From the NCBI RefSeq assembly GCF_003955665.1, contig NZ_RXHU01000022.1, forward strand, positions 169,421-233,420: a stretch of DNA of 64,000 nt, given 5' to 3'. This DNA is from Paenibacillus whitsoniae. Its GTDB lineage: Bacteria > Bacillota > Bacilli > Paenibacillales > NBRC-103111. Positions 40,116-49,716 of this stretch are shown here, in pieces; the stretch's first letter is position 1, and the number at the start of each line of letters is the position of its first letter. Position numbers and translations under genes: made by a program. A model generated the notes under the pieces. It was not told the origin of the DNA and did no database searches. It worked only from the letters and a program-made list of their open reading frames with translations.

Positions 40116-41264
40116 CTAGGACTTTATTTGGTTAAAACGGGATAACGAAAAGGTGTCCACCTCGACTGATGTTGGTACCAGTTGAATTAGATCGGCGAGC
40201 AGCGATCCGACAGCACTGGCAAATTTGAATCCATGTCCGGAAAAGCCTCCTGCTACGAGGACATTGGCATAAGCTGGATGCCGATCGATAATGAAATTCT
40301 CATCGGGCGTCAATTCATACTTGCAAACAGCTCCTTGCAGCAAATCCCCTGCTGCCTGGGGTAAGAAGGCGGCCAGCGTTCGGCGCAAATCACCTTCATC
40401 CTGCTCCAGATGGCCGAATGGCGCTGCCTGCTGCCCCGGAGCCCAAGGTAATCCCCCATCATGGCGGCCGATCTTGAGGCCGTTGCCGTTAATGCTCGGA
40501 AAGCCGTAATACCCTCCGTGATCAGTTCCGAGTGTAAATCCCGGGAATGCGCCGGCATCGTAAAGTCTGGGCTCAGTCCGAAACCAGCCTACTGTCTTGC
40601 GGACAGCGCGGATGGGAAGCGAGACGAAAGGCTCTAAGCTCTTGAACCAAGCTCCAGCGCTTACAATCAGCTGTTCCGCTGTAAATTCACCTGCATGTGT
40701 ACGCACACGAACGCCTGCCCGGTCTGCTTGGATATGCTGAACCGGGTTATAGGGCAGCAGCGTGGCTCCTTCGGCCAACGCCAACTTGCGATATGCGGCG
40801 ACACAGCGCTCGCTGTGCAAATAACCAGCGTTCGGCTCATACATCGCTTCATATGACTCAGGGAGCACGATCCCCGGCCAACGTCGATGTACCTCTGTGG
40901 CATCCAGCCTTTCAACCTGCACGCCTGCCTCCTCTGCATCGGGAAATCGACTTGCGAATTTGCTAACAGATTGATTAGCCATATTGAGAACGCCGGAACG
41001 GACGAGCAATTTCTGCCCGCTGGCCTCCTCGAGCTCTCGCCATAAGCGGTCAGCCTCCAACGCCAAATGGATATAGGGCTTCCCTCCGCTATATGCATGG
41101 CGGATAAGCCGTGGTTCGCCATGATGGCTTCCCTGATCATGCGGAGGATCGAATGAATCGATCAGCAATGTGCGAACACCCCGTTTGGCCAGATGATAGC
41201 CTGCGCTCATCCCCATAGATCCGGCTCCGACAATGATCACATCATATGAATTTTTCATGACCAT
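40116..41264 (-). CDS. FAD-dependent amine oxidase of the sarcosine/N-methyltryptophan oxidase (MSOX/SolA) family
   Basis: 382 residues. N-terminal FAD motif VIIVGAGSMGMSAGYHLA (residues 9-26). Cys314 in GAVCKYELTPDENFIIDRHP corresponds to the covalent flavin cysteine of monomeric sarcosine oxidase. C-terminal GGFSGHGFKFA is also family-typical. Oxidises a secondary amine or N-methyl amino acid, releasing hydrogen peroxide. Last gene of the ten-gene operon. Start 41264 overlaps the previous gene by 10 bases; an ATG at 41258 in an ATGA overlap is equally possible. In this setting the substrate may be an N-alkylated sulfur amino acid (inference). Confidence 0.87.
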   Translation of the reverse strand: MVMKNSYDVIIVGAGSMGMSAGYHLAKRGVRTLLIDSFDPPHDQGSHHGEPRLIRHAYSGGKPYIHLALEADRLWRELEEASGQKLLVRSGVLNMANQSVSKFASRFPDAEEAGVQVERLDATEVHRRWPGIVLPESYEAMYEPNAGYLHSERCVAAYRKLALAEGATLLPYNPVQHIQADRAGVRVRTHAGEFTAEQLIVSAGAWFKSLEPFVSLPIRAVRKTVGWFRTEPRLYDAGAFPGFTLGTDHGGYYGFPSINGNGLKIGRHDGGLPWAPGQQAAPFGHLEQDEGDLRRTLAAFLPQAAGDLLQGAVCKYELTPDENFIIDRHPAYANVLVAGGFSGHGFKFASAVGSLLADLIQLVPTSVEVDTFSLSRFNQIKS

Positions 41265-42289
41265 ACGCTGCTCGAAATCTCCCGACGAAGCACGGGGGCA
41301 ACTTCAGCGGCAAACCATGACATTTGCTCCCTCTGTTCTGCTTCTGTCAGGCCATCCACACTGATCGACATCACCTGATGGCCATAGGCCGAATGATAGG
41401 TAAGTATTTTTTCAATGACGCGCTCCGGACTGCCCACTAATAGCGGTCCATTCGCCAAGTTATCCTCCAGACTCGTAAAAGGGGACTGATTGTGTTTCGC
41501 CGAATCCGTGGAATGAAATGCCTCGTAATACGGACGAAAACGCCGAATGGCTTCCTCCGTGGTTTTGGCCAAATATAAAGTACCCGCGCCCGCTCCAACC
41601 GTTGCGTGCTGCGGATCATGCCCATAATAGGCCCATCTCTCCCGATAGTGATCGATCAGCGCCTTATACTTAGGAAGCGGATGAAACGTATTGGAGGAAA
41701 AAATCGGTTCGCCATATTTGGCTGCTAGCTCTGTAGACAGCGGTGAGGATGCGCTGCCGTGCCATATTGGAATCGTTCGTTGATACGGCCTTGGCAAAAT
41801 AGTGACATCCTGCAAAGGCGGTCGATATTTGCCCTCCCAGCTGACGTTTTCTTCGCTCCATAATCGTTTGAGCAGGGCATACCTCTCTGCAAGCGATTCC
41901 CATTGTTCCTCTTCTTTGATGCCAAAAAGCGGGTAATGGCGCGGATCGTTGCCTTTGCCGATAATAAGCTCCAAGCGGCCACCCGAAAGATGATCCAGCG
42001 TCGCATAGTCTTCGGCAACACGCACAGGATCCAGTACGCTGAGCACCGCAACTGTTGTCAACAGACGGATCCGCGAGGTATGAGCCGCTATGGCTGTCAG
42101 TAATACAGGCGGTGAAGAAGAAAGAAACGGAGGTCCGTGTCTTTCTCCGATGCCGTAGGCGTCAAAACCCAGCTCTTCGGCATAAATGGCCTGCTTCAGT
42201 ATGTTCTGAAACTTCTGCTGAGTGGTCAGCGTTTCACCGGTTACGGCATTGGGAATATTCATAACTAAGCTGAACAACGCAAATTTCAT
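41255..42289 (-). CDS. Luciferase-like (LLM) flavin monooxygenase
   Basis: 344 residues, bacterial-luciferase TIM barrel binding FMN. Visible are YAEELGFDAYGIGERHG (28-47 region), RLLTTVAVLSVLDPVRVAEDYATLDHLSGGRLELIIGKGN and the end motif GSPERVIEKILTYHSAYG. Oxygenates an organic sulfur or amine substrate with reduced FMN supplied by a reductase encoded elsewhere. ATGA overlaps with both neighbours indicate tight coupling. Confidence 0.87.
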   Translation of the reverse strand: MKFALFSLVMNIPNAVTGETLTTQQKFQNILKQAIYAEELGFDAYGIGERHGPPFLSSSPPVLLTAIAAHTSRIRLLTTVAVLSVLDPVRVAEDYATLDHLSGGRLELIIGKGNDPRHYPLFGIKEEEQWESLAERYALLKRLWSEENVSWEGKYRPPLQDVTILPRPYQRTIPIWHGSASSPLSTELAAKYGEPIFSSNTFHPLPKYKALIDHYRERWAYYGHDPQHATVGAGAGTLYLAKTTEEAIRRFRPYYEAFHSTDSAKHNQSPFTSLEDNLANGPLLVGSPERVIEKILTYHSAYGHQVMSISVDGLTEAEQREQMSWFAAEVAPVLRREISSSVWS

Positions 42290-42825
42290 CTAGTGCCTCC
42301 TATGTGGTGCCCTAACCGCTCCGTGTGATATAAATGAGGATTCACTATTTTTCGCAGTAGATACATCGTGCCGTCACCATTGCCTCTGTCAATGGCATCA
42401 ATGCGTTCATATCCTTTACGTTCATACATATTCAGCAGCCAAGGATGCTTCTCCGCCGTGGCAAGCGTAACAGCGGAAGCACCAACTTCATCGCGAATGA
42501 CGACTTCTTCCACCCAAGTGAGCAGCTTGGTTCCGAATCCGCTGCCTTGCGCATCCGGATGTACAGCGAACCATTTGAGAAACGGATACTCGCTGTTCCA
42601 TCTGTTCGTGGTTTCCTTGGACAAGGTTAGCGTAGCGACAATCTGACCTTCTTTTTCCAAGACGTAACAAGCATTTTTCACGATATTTTCTTCGACCAAA
42701 GCCAAATCGGCATGCGCTGCAGGCCATTGCAGCTCTAGCTCACGTATTGTGATATACGCATCATAGATGACATCCACAAGCCGCTCGGCATCACTGGGCT
42801 CAGCTAGACGATAGATCTCACTCAT
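42286..42825 (-). CDS. GNAT acetyltransferase
   Basis: 179 residues. Acetyl-CoA binding FAVHPDAQGSGFGTKLLTW (about residues 90-108) and C-terminal MYERKGYERI. Overlaps neighbours by 4 bases on each side. In Bacillus S-alkylcysteine operons an N-acetyltransferase (SnaA/SnaB) protects the substrate before oxygenation; this or the other acetyltransferase (47546-48082) could play that part (inference). Confidence 0.85.
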   Translation of the reverse strand: MSEIYRLAEPSDAERLVDVIYDAYITIRELELQWPAAHADLALVEENIVKNACYVLEKEGQIVATLTLSKETTNRWNSEYPFLKWFAVHPDAQGSGFGTKLLTWVEEVVIRDEVGASAVTLATAEKHPWLLNMYERKGYERIDAIDRGNGDGTMYLLRKIVNPHLYHTERLGHHIGGTR

Positions 42826-43313
42826 GGCGAATTCACCTCTTGCTGAGATGTGGCTGCCAAGGATCGTTTAATGCGTTCGATTTGGTTGAGATGCGTGTTC
42901 ACATGCTTCGTAAAGCCCTGAATGATATTCGTAATGGTGACAGAGTCACCTTTGGCATTAATGCCGGCCTTCTGCCACTCCTCGTCCGTCAGTCGGTAAA
43001 ATAGCAGGCTGTTATAGCGGAGTAGTTGATTGAATACAGTCAATATATCAGAAGCATCGCTGTCATTGGCCTTTTGTCCGCTTACCCAAGCGTCCTGATC
43101 GAAAGCAGGAAGACGAACCGTCGTCTCGGCTAAAATGTCACGAATCCGGAAGGAAATGACAATGCTATGATCAGCGAGGTGACCTAGCACTTCCGTCACA
43201 CTCCAGGATGAAGGTGATTCTTTCCATGTCAATTGCTTATGGTTTAATCCCTCTACGGCCTGGATTAATAGATTATGCGTATCCAAATACGCTTGAATAT
43301 CATGACGACACAT
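42822..43313 (-). CDS. DinB-family protein
   Basis: 163 residues, four-helix DinB fold. The three metal-binding histidines are likely in VLGHLADHS (about residue 45) and KHVNTHLNQI (about residue 135). Several DinB members are thiol-dependent transferases that use bacillithiol or similar. Within a sulfur operon a thiol transferase role is attractive but unproven. Confidence 0.82.
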   Translation of the reverse strand: MCRHDIQAYLDTHNLLIQAVEGLNHKQLTWKESPSSWSVTEVLGHLADHSIVISFRIRDILAETTVRLPAFDQDAWVSGQKANDSDASDILTVFNQLLRYNSLLFYRLTDEEWQKAGINAKGDSVTITNIIQGFTKHVNTHLNQIERIKRSLAATSQQEVNSP

Positions 43314-43355
43314 CTCGTATCCTCCTAATAATTATAGTACTTTCATAAAATAGGG

Positions 43356-44372
43356 CTATATTGCCGCTTCAATCCCACTCAACGCTTCCGCTAGCCGTTC
43401 ATACGAACGAAGTCTTTCGGAGAAATCCTCGATTCTGGTCGTTACAATGAATTCATCAACACCTGTACGCCGCTGCAAATCTAACAATTGCTCACGTACG
43501 GTCTCTTTGGAGCCTCGCGTGACTTCCGTCGTTTTTTCTTCGATTGTATAAGACTCTTTCGCTTGTCTGCCAAACTCCTCGGCCTGCTCCAGCGTACCTA
43601 CGGTCGCCTTTCTCCCGCTGGCCAAATACACCTTGTAGTGCTTCTGTTCGACAGCGAAGGCATGCGCTTCCTGATCCGTTTCTGCCACTATGACAGGCAA
43701 GGCAAGTAAAGCTTTTGCCGTACGATTCGAAACGCGCTGGAACGAAGCTCTATACGCTTGTATCGCCTCTATGGCGACTGACCGATCTCCATTAATCGAT
43801 AAGGAAAATACATAAGGCAGACCTAACGAAGCAGCAAGCTGAGCACTATCCAGACTCGCTCCAAGCAAGTAGATGTCAGCCGGAATGCTTGCTACCGGCG
43901 TCACTCTAATGCCGGACAGCGGATGATCCTCCGGAATCTGATTGTTCACGTAAGCTTCAAGCTCAACCAGCTTCTCCGTCAGCGACTGTGGAGCTGTCAC
44001 TCCATGCTGCAGCGCCTGCGTGCTGCGAGGTAGTCCGCCAGGTGCTCGGCCGACACCCAAATCAACCCTTCCAGGTGCAAGAGAAGCCAGCACATTGAAA
44101 TTTTCAGCAACTTTATAGGGACTGTAGTGCTGCAGCATAATGCCGCCTGAGCCGACGCGGATTCGCTCTGTTTTGGCCAGCAAGTGCGAAATAAGCACCT
44201 CCGGCGAGGAACCAGCGAGGAATTCGGAGTCATGGTGTTCCGACACCCAAAATCTGCGATAGCCGAGCTCCTCAGCTTTTTGAGCTAGCCGAATCGTCTG
44301 CGCAAGCGCCTCTGCGGCCGTGCTTCCGGGATAGATCGGACTTTGGTCCAAAATACTAATTGAAATCGTCAT
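43356..44372 (-). CDS. Luciferase-like monooxygenase, MsnO8/CmoO (YtmO)-like
   Basis: 338 residues. Begins SISILDQSPI, followed by ALAQTIRLAQKAEELGYRRFWVSEHH and GGIMLQHYSPYKVAENFNVL, hallmarks of the MsnO8 branch that includes B. subtilis YtmO (CmoO), which acts on S-alkylated cysteines. Uses FMNH2 and oxygen. Directly follows the amino-acid transporter ATPase gene, as ytmO sits within the tcy transporter operon in Bacillus (family knowledge). Confidence 0.87.
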   Translation of the reverse strand: MTISISILDQSPIYPGSTAAEALAQTIRLAQKAEELGYRRFWVSEHHDSEFLAGSSPEVLISHLLAKTERIRVGSGGIMLQHYSPYKVAENFNVLASLAPGRVDLGVGRAPGGLPRSTQALQHGVTAPQSLTEKLVELEAYVNNQIPEDHPLSGIRVTPVASIPADIYLLGASLDSAQLAASLGLPYVFSLSINGDRSVAIEAIQAYRASFQRVSNRTAKALLALPVIVAETDQEAHAFAVEQKHYKVYLASGRKATVGTLEQAEEFGRQAKESYTIEEKTTEVTRGSKETVREQLLDLQRRTGVDEFIVTTRIEDFSERLRSYERLAEALSGIEAAI

Positions 44373-44384
44373 CGGGGGTGCCTC

Positions 44385-45137
44385 CTAGATCGAATATGAA
44401 AGTTCTGGACGAATACGGCTAAGAAACTGCTTGGTCCGCTCTTCTTTTGGCCGATTAAAGAGTTCATTCGGCTTGCCTTCCTCGACAATGACGCCTTCGT
44501 CCATAAACACTACGTGGCTGGCGACCTCCTGTGCAAAGGTCATCTCATGTGTGACAATAATCATCGTAATGCCTTCTCTGGCAATCTTGCGGATGACCGC
44601 GAGCACTTCGCCGACCAATTCAGGATCTAACGCCGACGTTGGCTCATCGAACAAGATGACATCTGGATTTAGCGCAAGTGCCCGTGCGATGCCGACCCGC
44701 TGCTGTTGACCGCCGGATAGTTGGGACGGATAAGCATCCAGCTTTCCCCCAAGACCAACCCTTTCCAGCAGTTCGACACTAATCTTACGCGCTTCTTGCT
44801 TTGAAAGTTTTTTGACAATCAGCAGTCCTTCCATGACATTTTCAAGCGCTGTCTTGTGGCGGAACAAATTGTACTGCTGAAACACCATCGCCGTCCTTTG
44901 GCGCAAAAGATGAATCTCTTTCTTGGACACTTTCTTACAATCCACTCGGAAATTATCAATTGTGATCGCGCCGTCGCTGGGCTTCTCCAGGTAATTTACA
45001 CATCGAAGCAATGTTGTTTTACCTGAACCACTCGGACCTAAGATAGCGACGACTTCACCTTTGTTAACGGTAAGATCGATGCCTTTCAGCACCTGATTGC
45101 GACCAAACGATTTGGTGAGGTTTGCGATCTGAATCAT
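44385..45137 (-). CDS. Amino-acid ABC transporter ATP-binding protein (TcyC/TcyN-like)
   Basis: 250 residues. Walker A GPSGSGKT (residues 34-41), Q-loop FQQYNLF, signature LSGGQQQR, Walker [13 protein letters not shown], switch VTHEM. Polar amino-acid uptake branch. With two permeases and a binding protein encoded upstream it forms a complete importer, probably for cystine or S-substituted cysteine given the gene neighbourhood (inference). Confidence 0.92.
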   Translation of the reverse strand: MIQIANLTKSFGRNQVLKGIDLTVNKGEVVAILGPSGSGKTTLLRCVNYLEKPSDGAITIDNFRVDCKKVSKKEIHLLRQRTAMVFQQYNLFRHKTALENVMEGLLIVKKLSKQEARKISVELLERVGLGGKLDAYPSQLSGGQQQRVGIARALALNPDVILFDEPTSALDPELVGEVLAVIRKIAREGITMIIVTHEMTFAQEVASHVVFMDEGVIVEEGKPNELFNRPKEERTKQFLSRIRPELSYSI

Positions 45138-45157
45138 GCTGCACCTCCTTTAGTTTT

Positions 45158-45847
45158 CTAAGCAACGCCACTGCGGTTGTATACATTCATGCGTTTTTCC
45201 AGGAAACTGGAGATATTTTCGGCAATAATGGTCAATATCCAGTAAATTACGGCTGCAGCGATATAAGCCTCAAGATATTTCCAATTCCTCATGGCGACGA
45301 TATGCGCAGTTCCGTTAATTTCCTGCAGCGATATCATAAAAGCTAGTGAAGAACCGTGCAGCAGGCTGATAAACTTGCTCAGCAAATTTGGCAAGCTTAC
45401 ATGCAACGCCTGTGGGAGGACGATACGCCTCATGCCTTGCCACGTGGTCATGCCAACTGAATAGGCTGATTCGAGTTGATCCTTGGAAACAGACAAAATA
45501 CCCGATCGGATCGTCTCCGACATATAGGCGCCGACATTCAGGGTGAACGCTACGAAGATGAATAAAATCAGCGGGATGGCGCTGGAGCGCATGCTCCAGC
45601 CATTCTTCACAGCAATGGCATCGAAGATCATGGGGATCGCAAAATAAACGAGCATAATATGAAGCAGGAGTGGTGTTCCCCGGAAGAAAGATACGTAAAA
45701 TTGTGCAATTCGGTGAAGGTACTTGACCCTGTACATGCGGATAAAGGCAACCAGGCCACCAACGATGAATCCCGTAAACAAAGGGACGATCGCGATGACG
45801 AGCGTGAGCGGCAGTGCCTTCAGCATGGCCCTGAAAGCTTCAAGCAT
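45158..45847 (-). CDS. Amino-acid ABC transporter permease (HisM/TcyL type)
   Basis: 229 residues from ATG 45847, which has no ribosome site. The natural start may lie at a non-standard ATC (45868), 5 bases after GGAGGGAG. That start would add the N-terminus HIDFEF, which resembles openings of related permeases. About five membrane segments; permease loop SAYSVGMTTWQGMRRIVLPQALHVSLP (about 125-150). Works with the second permease at 45886-46590. Confidence 0.88.
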   Translation of the reverse strand: MLEAFRAMLKALPLTLVIAIVPLFTGFIVGGLVAFIRMYRVKYLHRIAQFYVSFFRGTPLLLHIMLVYFAIPMIFDAIAVKNGWSMRSSAIPLILFIFVAFTLNVGAYMSETIRSGILSVSKDQLESAYSVGMTTWQGMRRIVLPQALHVSLPNLLSKFISLLHGSSLAFMISLQEINGTAHIVAMRNWKYLEAYIAAAVIYWILTIIAENISSFLEKRMNVYNRSGVA

Positions 45848-45885
45848 AAATTCGAAATCAATGTGGATGACTGCTCCCTCCCTTC

Positions 45886-46590
45886 CTACGAATTGAGAGC
45901 TGTGACTGCTTTTTCAAAACGGTTCACCTTGCGCTCAAATCGATGATATATTTGTTCAAGAATGAGGACGATTGCGTAGTAAATGATGGAAAGCGCAATC
46001 CATATCTCAAGGAAGTGGTATGTCGTACCCAGCATTTCGGCACGTCCGACAAGATCCATTACGCCCAGCGTGTAGGCAAGCGATGTGTCCTTCAGTGTAC
46101 CAATCGTCAGATTGGCCACATTCGGCAGCGCCACTTTCCATGCTTGAGGCAGAACAATTCTCATCAACACGGCATAGCTGGTCATGCCGATCGCGTAGCC
46201 CGCCTCTGCCTGACCGCGGTCTACGGCATTCACAGATGCCCTGACAATCTCAGAGAAATAAGCCGCAAAATGAAGCGCATAAGTCAGAATAACGAAAACT
46301 AACGGCTGAACATCACTGACGTCGATTCCGATCGCTTTAAGCAGTTCTGGCACGCCGTAATATACGAGGAACAGCTGGATGAGAATCGGCGTGCCTCTTG
46401 TATAGGAAATATAAATAATGACCAATCGGTTAAGCACCGGTATTCGGTACAGCCTAGGCAAAGCAATGATGAGACCAAGCAGTATGCCGCATACAACCGA
46501 AGCCAGCACGATGAACAACGTGACGTGCAGGTAGGACAACAGCTTCGGCAAATACACCCAGATCAATGAATAATCAAACGGTTTTCCCAT
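45886..46590 (-). CDS. Amino-acid ABC transporter permease (HisM/TcyM type)
   Basis: 234 residues, about five membrane segments; permease loop EAGYAIGMTSYAVLMRIVLPQAWKVALP (about 137-165). Channel partner of the permease encoded next. It follows the binding protein gene by 33 bases. Confidence 0.92.
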   Translation of the reverse strand: MGKPFDYSLIWVYLPKLLSYLHVTLFIVLASVVCGILLGLIIALPRLYRIPVLNRLVIIYISYTRGTPILIQLFLVYYGVPELLKAIGIDVSDVQPLVFVILTYALHFAAYFSEIVRASVNAVDRGQAEAGYAIGMTSYAVLMRIVLPQAWKVALPNVANLTIGTLKDTSLAYTLGVMDLVGRAEMLGTTYHFLEIWIALSIIYYAIVLILEQIYHRFERKVNRFEKAVTALNS

Positions 46591-46623
46591 TGGGTCCCTT
46601 CCGCCTTTCTATGACTCCTTTCA

Positions 46624-47520
46624 TTATTGTGTCACTGTAAAATCTTCTCCCAACCATTTCTTGCTGAGGCTCGCCAGTGTTCCGTCTTTTTTAATTTCTT
46701 TGAGCGCCTCATCAATTTTGCTTTTCAATTCGGTTTCATCTTTACGTAAAACATAGTAAATTTTCGAGGTATACAGTACAGGACCTACAACTTTTTGCTG
46801 AGCATCCGCGTCCCTATTGCGGCCCGCTACTTGAAACGCCGTTGAGATTGTAGCATCTACACGGCCTGTTTTGATCTGATTAATCACATCGTTCGTTCCT
46901 CCACTTCCGGAGTAGACCAATTCAAAAGGATTCCCGTTGTTTTTATTGTAATCCTGCAGCCAGACGGCGCCGTTGCTTCCCGGAGAGGTAATGACCTTTT
47001 TGCCTTTGAGATCTTCAATCGACTTCACCGTGTTGTTGTCTTTGTTAACAACAACTCTACTTGGCCAGACGTTATAGGCTTCGTCGTTGAATAGGAACTT
47101 GGCTTGCCGTTCGCTGTTTACTTCGTATTGATTGACAGCCAAATCAACTTTCCCCGCTTCCAGACTCAAAAGGATGTTGGCAAATTCCATTGTTTTAAAT
47201 TCGAACTCGTAATCGGGTAGACGTTTGTCGATTTCCTTGGTCAGTTCGATATCATAGCCAGTTAAGTTCCCCTTATCATCAAGGAAAGTCACGTCTTTGA
47301 ATGTCCCGCTCGTTCCGACCACGATTTTCTTCACCTTCTGCGGCGCTGCGGCAACTGGTGCTGCTGCCGATGTGGCTGCGGATGTGGCTGCGGATGTGGC
47401 TGCCGATGTAGCTCCGCCTGCTGCGGGCGAGCCCGCTGTTTTCGTTTCTTCTTTGGCTCCGCAGCCTGCGAACAGTAGAGCAGAAGTTATAATTAGGGTG
47501 GTTGATTTTAATATTTTCAT
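46624..47520 (-). CDS. Amino-acid ABC transporter substrate-binding lipoprotein
   Basis: 298 residues. Lipobox FAGC, lipidated Cys20, then a low-complexity Ala/Thr/Ser linker encoded by a 12-base tandem repeat. The type 2 binding fold (SBP_bac_3) follows from VKKIVVGTSGTFKDVTFLDDKGNLTGYDIEL. Binds a polar amino acid outside the membrane; cystine or S-modified cysteine is suggested by context. Confidence 0.9.
   Translation of the reverse strand: MKILKSTTLIITSALLFAGCGAKEETKTAGSPAAGGATSAATSAATSAATSAAAPVAAAPQKVKKIVVGTSGTFKDVTFLDDKGNLTGYDIELTKEIDKRLPDYEFEFKTMEFANILLSLEAGKVDLAVNQYEVNSERQAKFLFNDEAYNVWPSRVVVNKDNNTVKSIEDLKGKKVITSPGSNGAVWLQDYNKNNGNPFELVYSGSGGTNDVINQIKTGRVDATISTAFQVAGRNRDADAQQKVVGPVLYTSKIYYVLRKDETELKSKIDEALKEIKKDGTLASLSKKWLGEDFTVTQ
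47363..47410 (-). repeat. 12-base tandem repeat in the lipoprotein linker
   Basis: Four copies of a GCTGCSGATGTG unit (plus-strand reading) differing at one or two positions. They encode ATSA units in the flexible tether of the binding protein. Being in frame, copy-number change would alter only tether length. Confidence 0.85.
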
Positions 47521-47545
47521 AGATGGATATCCTCCAATTTATTGT

Positions 47546-48082
47546 TTATGTATGGTTTGCAGTATGAAGCGGTAGTCGATAGGCTTCAACCACCGTTGTA
47601 TTGTCAGCTGCAAAGAAATCGTACCTGGGCTCACGTTCGAACCCCAGACTTAGGTAAAGCCGGACCGCATCAGGCATACGGTTCGATGTGTGCAATCCGA
47701 GATAAGCCGCTCCTGATTGCCTAGCGCGCCGGGCGCTTTCGCCGATCAAGGCGGTAGCGACGCCTTTGCCTCTAGCAGATGAGTGAACACCTAGAAGGCG
47801 GATTTCCGGATAGGGAATCGTCTCCTTCAGCTTCTCATACAAGCCTTCTTGGGGCGGGTATAGCAGCAAGGCGCCTATAAGCTCGCCCTCTTGCTCTGCG
47901 ACAATTCGCCATGAATCCCCCTTTCGCTCCCATTGTGACTTGATATTGCTTATGTAGGATTCCCAGAACGTTGGACCGAAGTCCGGCTCATATTGCCGGT
48001 ATGCCTCCAACGTTAACTCGATAGCCTTCCCACATTCACTCGGGTAGGCATCCCGTACAATGAAGTTAATGGCGGTTGACAT
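47546..48082 (-). CDS. GNAT acetyltransferase (SnaA/SnaB-like position)
   Basis: 178 residues from ATG 48082, one base after the monooxygenase stop and preceded by a GGAGGGGAG stretch; a longer frame to 48283 overlaps the previous gene. Acetyl-CoA loop RLLGVHSSARGKGVATALIG (about residues 92-111) and C-terminal AVRLYLSLGFE. Its position between an NtaA-type monooxygenase and a cystine-type transporter mirrors the acetyltransferase of Bacillus S-alkylcysteine operons. Confidence 0.85.
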   Translation of the reverse strand: MSTAINFIVRDAYPSECGKAIELTLEAYRQYEPDFGPTFWESYISNIKSQWERKGDSWRIVAEQEGELIGALLLYPPQEGLYEKLKETIPYPEIRLLGVHSSARGKGVATALIGESARRARQSGAAYLGLHTSNRMPDAVRLYLSLGFEREPRYDFFAADNTTVVEAYRLPLHTANHT

Positions 48083-48083
48083 C

Positions 48084-49418
48084 CTACTCCCCTCCCACCG
48101 CTTCAGGCTGCCGCAAATAACGGTTTGCGGGAACTTTAAGACCGAGGTTGCCCCGCAGTGTATCACTTTCATACTCCTTCCGAAAAATACCGCGCGCTTG
48201 CAGAATAGGTACAACCAAATCGACGAAGTCAGCGAGTCCATTCGGTACGACAGTCCGAACGTTGAAGCCGTCGGCTGCACCACCCTCGAACCATTGCTGA
48301 ATGAGATCAGCCACTTTCTCCGGTGTTCCGATGAAATTGCTTCTCGGCGTCGAAGCCCTTAGCGCGACCTGACGAAGTGTCAGCCCCTCCTCTTTAGCCT
48401 CCCGCTTTATGCGGTCTGTTGTGCTGCGGAAGCTATTGCTGCCGAAATCGCCAAGTTCCGGAAACGGTTCATCCAGTGCATGCTGCGAAAAGTCATAATG
48501 CTCGAAATATCGCCCCAAATAATTCAGCGCCTGTTCGATGGTGACGAGTTCAGCAATTTCCTGATATTTGCGTTCTGCTTCCTCTTCTGTTTTGCCGACA
48601 ATCGGACCGATACCGGGGAAAATCAGAATCTCATCCGGATTGCGTCCGTAAGCGGCCGCTCTGGCTTTCACATCCTGGTAAAACTCGCGTGCTTGCTCGA
48701 ATGTCTCGTGCCCAGTATAGACCGCATCTGCCGACTTTGCGGCAAGCTCTTTGCCCGAATCCGAAGAACCGGCTTGAAACACAACTGGGTAGCCTTGTTT
48801 GGAGCGCGCCACATTGAGCGGCCCCTGAACGGCAAAATGTTTGCCCTTGTGGTGCAGCGTATGGAGCTTAGCGGGATCGAAAAACACCCCGCTAGATTTG
48901 TCTCTGACAAATGCATCGTCCTCCCACGAGTCCCACAGTCCTTTCACAACCTCGAGATGCTCCTCCGCAATCTCATATCGCAGAGAATGATGCGGGTGTT
49001 CACCCTTGCCGAAATTCAGCGCTGAGCCTTCAAGCGGGGACGTGACGACGTTCCAGCCCGCTCTTCCGCCACTAAGATGGTCGATCGAAGCAAATTGCCT
49101 AGCCACTGTAAACGGCTCGCTGTAGGAAGTAGACAAGGTTGCGACTAGACCGATATGCGATGTCGCTTCACTCAAAGCGGAAAGCAGAGTCAACGGCTCA
49201 AAACGGTTCAGAAAATGCGGATTGGATTTCTCATTAATAAACAAGCCGTCGGCAATAAACAGAAGATCAAATTTACCCTGCTCGGCCTTCTTGGCCTGAG
49301 CTTTGTAGAAAGCTAGATCCACGCTTGCATCTGTCGGCACGTCGGGATGCCGCCAGAAGGAGATACTATTGCCGACACCATTTAAATTAGCTCCCAGCTT
49401 TAATTGTCGCTTTGACAT
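48084..49418 (-). CDS. NtaA/SnaA/DszA-type flavin monooxygenase (CmoJ/YtnJ-like)
   Basis: 444 residues. Luciferase-like barrel of the nitrilotriacetate monooxygenase A branch: [63 protein letters not shown], and [15 protein letters not shown]. End [12 protein letters not shown] is also typical. Oxygenates a C-S or C-N bond with FMNH2. First gene of the ten-gene operon 49418-40116 and preceded by the operator-like box 2. Paralogue of the gene at 51178-52533. Confidence 0.9.
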   Translation of the reverse strand: MSKRQLKLGANLNGVGNSISFWRHPDVPTDASVDLAFYKAQAKKAEQGKFDLLFIADGLFINEKSNPHFLNRFEPLTLLSALSEATSHIGLVATLSTSYSEPFTVARQFASIDHLSGGRAGWNVVTSPLEGSALNFGKGEHPHHSLRYEIAEEHLEVVKGLWDSWEDDAFVRDKSSGVFFDPAKLHTLHHKGKHFAVQGPLNVARSKQGYPVVFQAGSSDSGKELAAKSADAVYTGHETFEQAREFYQDVKARAAAYGRNPDEILIFPGIGPIVGKTEEEAERKYQEIAELVTIEQALNYLGRYFEHYDFSQHALDEPFPELGDFGSNSFRSTTDRIKREAKEEGLTLRQVALRASTPRSNFIGTPEKVADLIQQWFEGGAADGFNVRTVVPNGLADFVDLVVPILQARGIFRKEYESDTLRGNLGLKVPANRYLRQPEAVGGE

Positions 49419-49442
49419 TGAAATCTCTCCTTTATCAATTTT

Positions 49443-49465
49443 ACCAATAGGTATAGTCGGAATTA
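49443..49465 (-). promoter_or_regulatory. CymR-like operator box 2
   Basis: ACC, 13 bases, GGAATTA; core TAGTCGGAATTA is shared with box 4. It lies 25 bases before the start of the ten-gene operon, overlapping its likely promoter. An upstream TTGAGA could be its -35. Confidence 0.65.
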
Positions 49466-49564
49466 ACTATGAGAATATCATATCTCAATATTGGGTAAGA
49501 GTGTTTATCGCAATTTTCTATTCATGAATAAAAATTTCTATAAGGACATCGTCAAAGGAAAGAG

Positions 49565-49715
49565 TTAATTTGAATCAACTTGCAGCAGCTTTCTAGCATT
49601 GTTTCCAAAAATCAACTCGATATCTGACTCCGTGAAACGAAGGTCTCTGCATACCCGTACTTGATCTTGTAAATATCGGTAAACAAACTCTCTAGGAAAC
49701 GTGCTTGAATCCGTG
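49565..49715 (-). pseudogene. C-terminal remnant of an amidohydrolase
   Basis: About 50 codons ending at TAA 49565-49567, read DSSTFPREFVYRYLQDQ, then ESDIELIFGNNARKLL. This matches the C-terminus of TIM-barrel amidohydrolases (metal-site Asp in TDSS, FGxNA end). The rest of the gene is gone; it is joined directly to the argH remnant. Not translatable as a functional enzyme. Confidence 0.65.
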
Positions 49716-49716
49716 T

